Below, piece after piece: positions 47,668-55,604 of a DNA stretch of 64,000 bases. The translations under genes and the position numbers were made by a program. Each line of letters begins with the position of its first letter. Within the stretch, counting starts at the first letter, position 1. The stretch is from positions 2,079,380 to 2,143,379 of the forward strand of contig CP166133.1 in the NCBI GenBank assembly GCA_041228285.1, written 5' to 3'. The DNA is from Neisseriaceae bacterium CLB008. GTDB lineage: Bacteria; Pseudomonadota; Gammaproteobacteria; Burkholderiales; Neisseriaceae. The notes under the pieces were generated by a model. That model did not search any database, was not told where the DNA came from, and saw only the letters and a list, made by a program, of their open reading frames with translations.

Positions 47668-47696
47668 TTGCAATCAGTCTTTAAAGCCTCTATAAT
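47668..47696 (+). promoter_or_regulatory. Strong sigma-70 promoter of tRNA-Ala
   Basis: TTGCAA and TATAAT, 17 bases apart, followed by a GC-rich discriminator (CGCCC) as in stringently controlled stable-RNA promoters. The -10 is 14 bases before the tRNA. Confidence 0.85.
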
Positions 47697-47710
47697 CGCC
47701 CTTCTCTTGT

Positions 47711-47786
<76 letters not shown>

Positions 47787-47794
47787 CGAATTCG

Positions 47795-47828
47795 AAAAAG
47801 GCTTAGATCACGATCTAAGCCTTTTTTA
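47795..47828. terminator. Terminator after tRNA-Ala
   Basis: AAAAGGCTTAGATC and GATCTAAGCCTTTT form a 14-base-pair stem around AC, with flanking A-run and T-run. It can serve both the tRNA and the converging transporter gene. Confidence 0.93.
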
Positions 47829-47844
47829 CGTCTGTGTCGCCAGC

Positions 47845-49176
47845 CTACTCTGGTTTGCGCGCAGGAATGTGCTGACGCGTTAACGACAGCGCCAATAACA
47901 CCAGCAGCATCGCCACCCCAAGCATGATGACGTAGGCCGTTAATCCGCCTAAGGTAATCAACACCGCCCCGGCAAACGCACTCACCACCGTCCCTAGCCG
48001 TCCCCACACCAAGGCCATCGCCGTTCCTGTGGCGCGAATCTTGGTCGGATAAATATAAGCACACAAGGGATACATCACTGACTGTACGGCATTGGTAAAC
48101 AAGCCATGCACGCCGATGCCAAAAATCAGCAGGCCACTGCTGCTGGTCACATCAATGCCGAGCAGCAAAAAAGCGCTGATGGCACCGCCAGCACAGCAAA
48201 TCAATAGGGGCACGCGCGAACCAAATCGAGTCACCATGAGCGCACAGCCCAAAGCCCCCAATACCCCGCCCATATTGTAAGCCGCCAGACCATTACTGGC
48301 GACGCTGACGCTTAAACCTTCGGCGCTGAGCATGGTGGGCAGCCAGCTAAAGGCGGCATAAATGGTTAATAAGCACATAAAAAACGCCAGCCAAATACTC
48401 AAGGTATCGCGCCCAAGGCCGTTAGCAAACAGTGCACCCACGCCTGAACGCGCTTCTTTTTCTTGCTCTAGCTGATCGGTAAAAGACACGCCTTCGGCAA
48501 CAGGGTGGCCCATTTTGGCCATGATCTGGCGCAGCTGGGCGGCCCGTTTAGGGTGGCGCACCAAATACCGAGGCGATTCTGGCAACAGCAGATACAACAC
48601 CACCAATAACACCATCGACAACAGGCCGCCGCTAAAAAATAGCCAGCGCCAACCATATAAAGGGATCACTTGGCCGGCAAACAGGCCGGACAACATGCCT
48701 CCGAGGGGCACGCACACAATGGTGGCGGTAATCGCCAGGGTTCGACGGCGACTAGGGGTAAACTCAGCGGTCATCGTGGTGGCCGTCGGCAGGGCCCCAC
48801 CAATGCCCAGACCAGCCACAAAGCGCAAGATGGTCAACTGGGTGAGGTTTTCCGCCAATCCAATCAATCCCGTGGCGACACCAAACGTCAATACGCTTAA
48901 GATCACGGCCCAGCGACGGCCATAGCGGTCGGCAAAAAAACCCGCTGACGCACTGCCTAAACCCATCCCCACGAGCCCTACGGCCACCGTAGGCGCAAAG
49001 TCGTTCCGACTCAAACCCCATTCTTGTAACAAAGTCGGGATGGCGTAGCCAATAAGCTGGCCGTCAAAACCATCCATCACAATAGCCAAAGCAGCCAGAA
49101 TAAAAACCCGCTTTTGAAAACGACTGTAGCCGCCTTGATCAAGGACTTGGCCAATGTCTACCGATTGCTGGTTCAT
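47845..49176 (-). CDS. MFS transporter, aromatic-acid:H+ symporter (AAHS)-like
   Basis: A 443-residue 12-helix transporter. Helix 1 holds IVMDGFDGQLIGYAIPTLL, with the DGFD motif typical of PcaK/BenK-type aromatic-acid symporters. The loop 2-3 MFS motif reads GFFADRYGRRWAV, and ESPRYLVRHPKR marks the central loop. Its ATG overlaps the stop of the ketopantoate-reductase-like gene by four bases, so the two are co-translated. The substrate is likely a carboxylate, perhaps aromatic; this is inferred. Confidence 0.85.
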   Translation of the reverse strand: MNQQSVDIGQVLDQGGYSRFQKRVFILAALAIVMDGFDGQLIGYAIPTLLQEWGLSRNDFAPTVAVGLVGMGLGSASAGFFADRYGRRWAVILSVLTFGVATGLIGLAENLTQLTILRFVAGLGIGGALPTATTMTAEFTPSRRRTLAITATIVCVPLGGMLSGLFAGQVIPLYGWRWLFFSGGLLSMVLLVVLYLLLPESPRYLVRHPKRAAQLRQIMAKMGHPVAEGVSFTDQLEQEKEARSGVGALFANGLGRDTLSIWLAFFMCLLTIYAAFSWLPTMLSAEGLSVSVASNGLAAYNMGGVLGALGCALMVTRFGSRVPLLICCAGGAISAFLLLGIDVTSSSGLLIFGIGVHGLFTNAVQSVMYPLCAYIYPTKIRATGTAMALVWGRLGTVVSAFAGAVLITLGGLTAYVIMLGVAMLLVLLALSLTRQHIPARKPE

Positions 49177-50102
49177 ATAACCTCCTCACGCAAAGCGCTC
49201 AATAAGCGCACCAAACCCAATAGCGTGGCAGTCACCGGCACGCTAACGTCATGTTGCTGCGCCAAAGCCACAACGGCGCCATTCAGCGCTTCTATTTCAG
49301 TTTGTCGGCCTGAGCGCCAGTCTTGTAACATAGAGGGCAAATGACCTTGATGATGCGTGATGGCGTGCTGAACCGTTGCCCTAACCTCGGCCTCATCCAC
49401 CACAATACCTTGAGCCGTAGCCACCGCCACGACTTCGGCCACCACGGTCAGTGCCAAAGCTTCCCCATCGGGCAGCAGGCCTAATCGATCAACCGAAGCG
49501 TTCACAACGGTACACAGACTATTTAAGGCACAATTAAAGGCGACCTTGGCCCAAATGGTGGGCCACACGTCTTGGCTGATTTTGGCGTTTAAGCCGGCCT
49601 GGTTCAAAAGCGCTTCCATACTGGCGGCCACGTCAGGTACCGGCCCCTCCACCGCCATAAACCGAATATTGCCCTGACCGTGCGTCACCACATGATTCAC
49701 ATCAGGCTTATCGGCCGGCCAAGTGGTGGTGCCGATGAGTATCTGCTGCATGGGCACGCAACGGGCCAGCTGGGCCAAATGGCCTAGGCCGTTTTGCAGG
49801 CTCATCACCCAGGTGTGCGGGGTGAGCCAAGACTGGACGCCACTCAAGGCGGCTAAAGTGTGGTGGCTTTTGGTGAACACCCACAGCCATTCAATGGGCT
49901 CAACCAAATCCTCTGGCCGACAGCAATGGATGTGGGACACTATGCGCTGTCCTGCATCGGTCTCTAAGCGCAGGCCCTCTTGACTGATGCGTTGCAACGT
50001 CGGCGCATCAATGTCGACCAAGGTAACCTGAGCCCCCTGCTCAGCCAATAGCCCACCAAATAGTGCCCCCATGCTGCCGGCACCCAATATCGTGATCCTC
50101 AT
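49173..50102 (-). CDS. 2-dehydropantoate 2-reductase-like oxidoreductase (PanE/ApbA family)
   Basis: The 309-residue product has an N-terminal Rossmann motif (ITILGAGSMGALFGGLLAEQG) and the C-terminal ketopantoate-reductase segment WAKVAFNCALNSLCTVVNA, with the Lys and Asn of the family near residues 179-183. AAGGAG precedes the ATG at 50102; the frame runs further upstream but without homology. PanE reduces ketopantoate to pantoate, yet family members in catabolic clusters act on other 2-oxo acids. Coupling with an AAHS transporter and proximity to a TPP enzyme favour a catabolic role. Confidence 0.85.
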   Translation of the reverse strand: MRITILGAGSMGALFGGLLAEQGAQVTLVDIDAPTLQRISQEGLRLETDAGQRIVSHIHCCRPEDLVEPIEWLWVFTKSHHTLAALSGVQSWLTPHTWVMSLQNGLGHLAQLARCVPMQQILIGTTTWPADKPDVNHVVTHGQGNIRFMAVEGPVPDVAASMEALLNQAGLNAKISQDVWPTIWAKVAFNCALNSLCTVVNASVDRLGLLPDGEALALTVVAEVVAVATAQGIVVDEAEVRATVQHAITHHQGHLPSMLQDWRSGRQTEIEALNGAVVALAQQHDVSVPVTATLLGLVRLLSALREEVI

Positions 50103-50289
50103 TGTATTTCTCCTTATTTGACCCTCAACTTGATGCCTAGACCAGCGCACCGCTTCATCTTGTTTTAAAATCAGCGTACATAAAATCAGCCTAATCAATT
50201 TCCCCTTAGTTTGCGACGGGTTAAGCCACATAGCTGCTATATGGCCCACAGCAGCACTTTTATGAAGCATGCAGGCGGCCAGCGCGCAC

Positions 50290-50319
50290 AAAAAAAGCCC
50301 GGTCGAATTCTGACAGGGC
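50290..50319 (-). terminator. Terminator after the TPP enzyme gene
   Basis: GCCCGGTC (50297-50304) and GACAGGGC (50312-50319) pair with one mismatch around a seven-base loop. On the minus strand it ends in a T-run. Confidence 0.7.
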
Positions 50320-50356
50320 CGCTACACCAGCCTAAGCCAGCACCACCATGATAAGT

Positions 50357-52066
50357 TTATAAATAAGGCACTTCGACCAAGGCTAGGCGCCGCTCGGTTC
50401 GAATAAACGCCACCGCCTGCTCCAAGGCTGCCGCCACCTCATCCCCATGCGTCACCTTAATGCCCAAGCCTCCGCTGGCCGCCACCAACTGGGTAAACTC
50501 TGGCGTAGGCGCCAAGCCAACGCCAGGCATATCATCACATTGGGCGGCGTGGCCATCGGGATACAGCGCCCGTACCGAATGAGCCACTGCCCCCCAACGG
50601 GCATTATTGGCAATCACAATGAGGATCGGAAGCGTCGCTGCCGCCGAAATCTGCTGGCAGGCAGCGGGATTACCAAACAAATAGCTGCCGTCGCCTAAGG
50701 CCGCAATCACTAAGCGCTCTCGATCAGCCAGCTGCACGCCTAAAGCAATTGCCAAGCCCTCTCCCAAACCACCAGACAAGGCCTCTTGATAATAGCTATT
50801 GGCGCGGGTTAGGCCCGTGTACTCTTTTGCCACGGCCAACTCCGTCACCAAAACGCCCTGATGCTTTTCCGCCAACTGACCAACGGCGTGGCTAAAGAAG
50901 GCCTTGCTGACTTTCTCGCCAGTGCCAGCCAGCGCCGTGGCCAATCGCGCCGCCTGAGCAGCACGATTGCGTTCACTGACCTGATCATGCCGCGTTTGAT
51001 TGAAAGCCTTTTGGGCTGGCGTCAACAGCGGCAACAGCGCGGCCTGCAACAGGCTCAAACCAAGGTCTACGGCTGTGGCCAGAGCCACATCAACGGCATA
51101 CCCCCGCACCGGGAAGTCGGTAAACAAAGGATCAGGCCCCAGCTGTATGACCTGACAATCAGCGGGCAGCGCCACCTGATTCATCACCCACGGCGCCAGC
51201 GAGTCGACCACCAGCAGCACGTCGGCCTCAGCCAGCCATGGCGTGGGATCGCCCCCTGCAGCCATGGCATCATCGCTGGCAATGGCCAGCTCCGTGGCCC
51301 AAAACTCCACCACGGGCACCCCCCAGTCATTGGCAAGTTCGGACAGCGTCGCCACGCCAGCCGCCGAACCTGCGCCTCTTTGGGCCAAAATCACAGGACG
51401 CTTGGCGCCCGCCAAACACTCAGCCGCACGCCTTAGGGCTGTTTGCGTCGGTTCGTAAGCCACGGGCTGCTGTCGGGTGGGTGCCAATAAGGTCGCCTCA
51501 TCGGTACGATAAGGCGTACACAAGGGCTCGCGCGGCAGGCTTAAATACACCGGCCCCTTCGGTAAAGACTGGGCAATGGCAAAAGCTCGGTCCAAGTGCT
51601 CAGGCATCTGCTCGGGCACGCGCAGCTCAAAATCCCACTTAACCGACTCGCGCACCAAAGCCGCCTGATCACGCATTTCTTGGCCATAGCCAATCGGCGT
51701 ATTGCGGCTGCCTAAGTGGCCGTGCTCGGTAATGGGCGTTCTGCCGCCCAGCAAAATCGTGGGAATGTTCTGACAATGTGCATTGATTAAGGCCGTCACC
51801 GCATTGGCTAGGCCCACATTGGTGTGCACCATCACGGCCTGAGGCCTGCCGGTGGCAAAATAATAGCCATTCGCCAAGCCCATAGCGGCATTTTCATGAG
51901 GGCAGTTAATGAAGATGGGCATTTTTTGGCCCTGCGCCTGTAGTTTGGCCATGCTCTCAATTAAGGGAGGATGATCGGTGCCTGAATTAATAAACACATA
52001 GTCCACGCCGTGGGCCACTAAACGATGTAACAACGCCTCTGTCGGTAATACCGTGATGTCTGCCAT
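50357..52066 (-). CDS. TPP-dependent enzyme, acetolactate-synthase/benzoylformate-decarboxylase type
   Basis: A 569-residue three-domain TPP enzyme. The N-terminal PYR domain has HENAAMGLANGYY with the catalytic Glu near residue 61. A central domain with PVILAQRGAGSAAG follows, and the C-terminal PP domain holds the TPP-Mg motif ALGDGSYLFGNPAACQQISAAATLPILIVIANN near 450-480. GGAGG precedes the ATG at 52066. It lacks a small regulatory subunit gene next door, so a decarboxylase or lyase of a 2-oxo acid seems more likely than a biosynthetic acetolactate synthase. Substrate unknown. Confidence 0.85.
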   Translation of the reverse strand: MADITVLPTEALLHRLVAHGVDYVFINSGTDHPPLIESMAKLQAQGQKMPIFINCPHENAAMGLANGYYFATGRPQAVMVHTNVGLANAVTALINAHCQNIPTILLGGRTPITEHGHLGSRNTPIGYGQEMRDQAALVRESVKWDFELRVPEQMPEHLDRAFAIAQSLPKGPVYLSLPREPLCTPYRTDEATLLAPTRQQPVAYEPTQTALRRAAECLAGAKRPVILAQRGAGSAAGVATLSELANDWGVPVVEFWATELAIASDDAMAAGGDPTPWLAEADVLLVVDSLAPWVMNQVALPADCQVIQLGPDPLFTDFPVRGYAVDVALATAVDLGLSLLQAALLPLLTPAQKAFNQTRHDQVSERNRAAQAARLATALAGTGEKVSKAFFSHAVGQLAEKHQGVLVTELAVAKEYTGLTRANSYYQEALSGGLGEGLAIALGVQLADRERLVIAALGDGSYLFGNPAACQQISAAATLPILIVIANNARWGAVAHSVRALYPDGHAAQCDDMPGVGLAPTPEFTQLVAASGGLGIKVTHGDEVAAALEQAVAFIRTERRLALVEVPYL

Positions 52067-52261
52067 GGTTTGCCTCCTACTCCGCCCCCAAAGAAGACGG
52101 TGAACATTACTCAATCGGGCAACGACCCGAATCCAAGAATCATTATGAGCAAGAGGCTGGCCTCTGTAACAGAGCAAAAGGAAACTAAGTGTTATGCAAC
52201 AGCGACATAGCTCACCATTGGCCTAGCCACAGACGAAGACAGTGATCGCACGAGCGAACAC

Positions 52262-52294
52262 AAAAAAACCCCTAGGGTTTTATCCCTAGGGGTT
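52262..52294 (-). terminator. Rho-independent terminator of the DUF819 operon
   Basis: AACCCCTAGGG and CCCTAGGGGTT form a perfect 11-base-pair stem around TTTTAT, with seven T following on the minus strand, 14 bases past the DUF819 stop. Confidence 0.93.
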
Positions 52295-52308
52295 GTTGAT
52301 CAAATGAC

Positions 52309-53526
52309 TTACAGAAACTTAGACAAAGCAATGTGCAAAATCGTACCGACGTAGTTACCGATGATGTAGCCCACCGTCCCCACTACTAAGATTGGGCCAA
52401 CCAAAGCTTTCCAACCCTTACTGATGGCCAAGGCCGCAGCCGTGGTTGGGCCACCAATATTGGCGTTGCACACCAACAAAATTTCTTCGAGGTTGTACTT
52501 AAACAGCTTACCAAAGCCCAAGCTGATCAATAGATTCACGATCATCACGATGAACACAAACACAAACAGCAACGGCGCATTAGCCAAAATCATGGGGATA
52601 GAAGCAGGTAGGCCGATCACCACAAAGAAGATGTAAATGCCGTAAGTACCCAGCTCTTGGCTGCCGCTTAGCTTCGAGAATGGCTTTTTAAAGATCAACA
52701 AAGCCAAGAAGGTAAAGCTGGTCAACAAGAGGTATTTATCGGTAAACAGGCCAAAAATCATTTCCTGAACGATGCCGCCTTCTGGTGAAAAATGTCCTTT
52801 TAACAAAGCCGATGCTTTAAATGACAGGCCCACCAACAGCATAGAGGCCGCTAGGTTAATCGCAATGTCTTTCAAACCAATGGCGCGCGGCTGCCAATAA
52901 GCTTCTGAAGAGGTTTGGCCGCTGGCTTCTTTGGCTTCGTTCTCAAATGCATTGATGTGTGGCGTTGGGTAGTTCTTGCGGAAGAAACGCATGCCGGTCA
53001 TGCCGATCAAGATGATGATGTAAACCACCATCATCAAGTTATCTGCCACCGTGGTCGAAGCGACCATGTCTTGAGAAGGCTCAAGCTTGGCCACCATGGC
53101 GGCAAAGTTCACCCCACCACCCGTGTAAGAAGCGCCAATCATGCCGCTGATTTTATCCAACTCAGGAATGTAGTTTTTTAAGGCAAAGAACGCCAACACC
53201 ACACCGGCCATCGTGCCGATGGAACTGAGCAAGAAAATGAACAGCAAGCGACCACTTTCTTTAAAAATCGTGTGAATGTTGATTTGAAATAACAGCAAGG
53301 GAATCGCCAACGGCACCACATAGCCCCACACCACGTCATACACGGGGGCATCTGTCGGCACCAGGCCAAAGTTAGACGCAAATAACGCAATGATCAAAGC
53401 GATCACGGCGCCAGAGAGCTTTGCCGCCCACTGATAGCGTTGTTCCAAAACAATGGCAGCGGTCGCGCTCACCATAATGAAGGCCCAAAGGCCAAACGTG
53501 TTGTCTGCAGCAATCCAAGATGTCAT
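52309..53526 (-). CDS. DUF819-family membrane permease
   Basis: A 405-residue polytopic membrane protein of the DUF819 (YjcL-like) family, with about ten hydrophobic segments. Family-like elements are the ASYTGGGVNFAAM segment near residue 131 and the C-terminal CNANIGGPTTAAALAISKGW near 361, which together suggest a symmetric transporter core. It is the last gene of an apparent operon with an RpiR-type regulator and a D-Ala-D-Ala dipeptidase, ending at a terminator. Uptake of a wall-derived peptide or amino acid is inferred from that context. Confidence 0.85.
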   Translation of the reverse strand: MTSWIAADNTFGLWAFIMVSATAAIVLEQRYQWAAKLSGAVIALIIALFASNFGLVPTDAPVYDVVWGYVVPLAIPLLLFQINIHTIFKESGRLLFIFLLSSIGTMAGVVLAFFALKNYIPELDKISGMIGASYTGGGVNFAAMVAKLEPSQDMVASTTVADNLMMVVYIIILIGMTGMRFFRKNYPTPHINAFENEAKEASGQTSSEAYWQPRAIGLKDIAINLAASMLLVGLSFKASALLKGHFSPEGGIVQEMIFGLFTDKYLLLTSFTFLALLIFKKPFSKLSGSQELGTYGIYIFFVVIGLPASIPMILANAPLLFVFVFIVMIVNLLISLGFGKLFKYNLEEILLVCNANIGGPTTAAALAISKGWKALVGPILVVGTVGYIIGNYVGTILHIALSKFL

Positions 53527-53583
53527 GCTATTCTCCTCAGTACAAAGTACTAATATGTTGTTTTTATTGTTGATGATTGACGA

Positions 53584-54288
53584 TTAAAGCTCGGCTGCCG
53601 CATAAACCGCATGCATTTGGCCCGAGTAGTGCGCCCACAGCTGGTTGCCACAATCAAAGTGCCACCATTCTGTCGGTAAATTGGTAAAGCCTGCCTGCGC
53701 CATGGCGTGGCACAGCAGACGTCGATGTTGATTAATGGCCCCCGAGCGGGTAGCCTCAGCCTCATAAAAAGCCGTCCACGACGCCAATTCTGCGCTGTCA
53801 AAGGCAGAGCCCATGTCGATGGCTTCGTCGCTTGCAACGTCAAACAAGGTTAAGTCCACCGAGCCGCCGGTAAGGTGTGGGCTGGGCGCATCTGCTGCCG
53901 TGCTGGGCATGGCCACAAACTGGTTTAAAACCTGTAAGCGCTCTTTGACACTGGCCTCAGGCATGCTCAGCAATAGCTCATCCGCAACGATGTCACGTAA
54001 GGCCACTTGCACCTCATACGGACGCCAACCGTCTAAAAGACGCAGGCCCAAATGAGGAGGCAACAGGCTCAATGCATGTTCTAAGCGTTGCGCCACGCCG
54101 GCACGCAGCCAAATATCGGGCAAGGCGCCGCGGATTTGGTCGGCAAAATAGGCTGAACGTATCTGTAAACGGGGCTGTTCACTGATCTTAACTAAAGGCT
54201 CAGCGATGGCTTGAATGGGTGTGCGCATGACGGCCGCCCAGTCGGGTTCGGCCTTGATCACAATAGCAGGTAATTGGGTCGCTGACAC
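53584..54288 (-). CDS. ddpX: D-alanyl-D-alanine dipeptidase (VanX/DdpX, M15D family)
   Basis: This zinc peptidase splits D-Ala-D-Ala. The 234-residue product has the DGWRPYEVQ segment near residue 85 (Arg that orients substrate), the zinc ligands in SPHLTGGSVDLTLFD near 136-150 (SxHxxGxxxD) and the catalytic EWWHFDCG near 207. No signal peptide is visible, so it acts in the cytosol, as VanX and DdpX do. No vanH or vanA genes lie nearby, so resistance is unlikely. Its place between an RpiR regulator and DUF819 points to peptide salvage. Confidence 0.9.
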   Translation of the reverse strand: MSATQLPAIVIKAEPDWAAVMRTPIQAIAEPLVKISEQPRLQIRSAYFADQIRGALPDIWLRAGVAQRLEHALSLLPPHLGLRLLDGWRPYEVQVALRDIVADELLLSMPEASVKERLQVLNQFVAMPSTAADAPSPHLTGGSVDLTLFDVASDEAIDMGSAFDSAELASWTAFYEAEATRSGAINQHRRLLCHAMAQAGFTNLPTEWWHFDCGNQLWAHYSGQMHAVYAAAEL

Positions 54289-54332
54289 AGCAGTCTCCTC
54301 TTGATGCTTTGATTATTTTTATGGTTAAGAGT

Positions 54333-54350
54333 GGCTGCCGTGTGACAGCC
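54333..54350 (-). other. Short hairpin between rpiR-type gene and ddpX
   Basis: GGCTG and CAGCC pair around an eight-base loop in the 76-base intercistronic gap. It has no T-run and is weak; it may tune expression of the downstream genes. Confidence 0.35.
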
Positions 54351-54364
54351 TGAAGAAATAAAAC

Positions 54365-55210
54365 CTAGGCTTCGAATTGGCCAAAAAAGGCCTGCAGCTG
54401 TTTGTTTTTCTCGAGTCGACCTTTTAAATCGCCTCCTCGCTGTAGCGCAACCTCGCTCAGCAATAGATTCAATACCGACACCAGCGGCGACAGCGAATCC
54501 CAAAACTGGCCGGTTTCGGTACGCACCATCAAGACATCGCCGTCTAACTCATGCGCCCACGGACAATACACGTCGGTAATGAGAGCAAACGGCAGCGATT
54601 GCTCCGCCGCGGCCTGGCACAACCGTTTGGTTTGCTTAGCATAGGCGCGCATGTCGCTAGTGATGATGTAGGGATTGTCGATTTCGCTGTTGAGCGATTC
54701 TAGATAGGTGCCAGAGCTGCCCTCGGCGTAATACACGCGGGGGCGCAGATATTCCAGCAAGGCAAAGAAATGATTCATGATCCCGCGCATAGACTGCACG
54801 CCGATCACAAACACCGCATCGGCATGCACTAAATGATGCACAATGCGTTGAAAGGCAGCGCTTTGACGCAGGGAATGAGCGTGCTGAATGGCTTCGATCT
54901 CGCGCTGAAGCGCATGATCCAAATCAGGCGCATGCTGCTGCTGGGCCGCATAGCGGTCAGTCACCAGCCAAGGCTTGACGTCGTTGGCGCGAAGCTCGTG
55001 CTTCACGTCCTCAATATTTTTAAAATTTAAACTGCGAAAAAACCGTCCAACAGTCACACCGCTCACCCCAACGGCATGACTGATGGTCTCAGCCGTTTCG
55101 TAAGGCAAGTAGTCTAAATTAGCCAAGATATAAGTCGCGACTTTTTTAAACGTAGGCGTCATCGAAGCAAACTGCGCCTCAATGCGCTGAGCAATGGGAT
55201 TGTTGGACAT
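54365..55210 (-). CDS. MurR/RpiR-family transcriptional regulator
   Basis: The 281-residue product has an N-terminal RpiR helix-turn-helix domain (FKKVATYILANLDYLPYETAETISHAVGVSGVTVGRFFRSLNF, residues about 21-64) and a C-terminal SIS domain (ADAVFVIGVQSMRGIMNHF, then VYYAEGSSGTYLESL, then YIITSDMRAYAKQT). Such proteins sense phosphosugars or wall metabolites; E. coli MurR senses MurNAc-6-P. It leads an apparent operon with ddpX and DUF819. Two TTGT(T/C)AACA boxes flank its promoter and suggest autoregulation. Confidence 0.9.
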   Translation of the reverse strand: MSNNPIAQRIEAQFASMTPTFKKVATYILANLDYLPYETAETISHAVGVSGVTVGRFFRSLNFKNIEDVKHELRANDVKPWLVTDRYAAQQQHAPDLDHALQREIEAIQHAHSLRQSAAFQRIVHHLVHADAVFVIGVQSMRGIMNHFFALLEYLRPRVYYAEGSSGTYLESLNSEIDNPYIITSDMRAYAKQTKRLCQAAAEQSLPFALITDVYCPWAHELDGDVLMVRTETGQFWDSLSPLVSVLNLLLSEVALQRGGDLKGRLEKNKQLQAFFGQFEA

Positions 55211-55240
55211 TGGTTTCTCTTTTGATGTGTGTGCTTGTTA

Positions 55241-55280
55241 TTTTGTTAACATTTTATCTAAAGCCTTTATTTTGTCAACA
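55241..55280 (-). promoter_or_regulatory. Promoter and operator candidates of the rpiR-ddpX-DUF819 operon
   Basis: On the minus strand TTGACA (55273-55278) and TAAAAT (55251-55256) are 16 bases apart. TTTTGTTAACA (55241-55251) and TTTTGTCAACA (55270-55280) are near-identical direct repeats, 29 bases apart on the plus strand. Each contains a palindromic or near-palindromic TGTYAACA core and overlaps a promoter element. Confidence 0.6.
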
Positions 55281-55561
55281 AAAAATTGAAATAAAAAATC
55301 CTTGTAAAACACTTATCTATGAAAAAATTAAAAAACAGCTGCATTTTCAATCTCCAAAAAATAACGTTTCTTAACACTTAAGCCTTATTTCATGGTGCAA
55401 TCACTTTTTTTACGGGTCATAAAACCCGCGCTCAAATCATGCCCCACTAAATGACAAAAAATTAACACACTATGTTACTTAAGTGACAAAAAAAGGCGCT
55501 ATCGAGCAAATCTTGACCAACAGCCAACCCTGCTTAACGCTGTTTCACATGCCCTAACCCA
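55281..55561. other. AT-rich intergenic region between rpiR-type gene and nlpD
   Basis: About 280 bases of AT-rich sequence with A and T runs and no credible gene or RNA. It contains a short hairpin candidate ACGGGTCATAAAACCCG at about 55413-55429 and nothing else I can name. Confidence 0.45.
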
Positions 55562-55590
55562 TAAAAAAAGCGCACCCTTGGGTGCGCTTT
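55562..55590 (-). terminator. Rho-independent terminator of nlpD
   Basis: AAAGCGCACCC and GGGTGCGCTTT make a perfect 11-base-pair stem with a TT loop, ending in a T-run on the minus strand. Confidence 0.93.
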
Positions 55591-55604
55591 TCAAACAGAT
55601 TGAC

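Noticed and set aside
51238-51642. Plus-strand frame of 134 codons inside the TPP enzyme gene
   Set aside because: It is antisense to conserved domains and has a shadow-like composition.
53584-54288. Vancomycin-resistance gene cluster suggested by the VanX-like product
   Set aside because: No vanH, vanA/B or two-component genes are near, and chromosomal DdpX-type enzymes are a known separate group.
54333-54350. Transcription terminator between the RpiR-type gene and ddpX
   Set aside because: The stem is only five base pairs and has no T-run, so I kept the three genes as one apparent operon.
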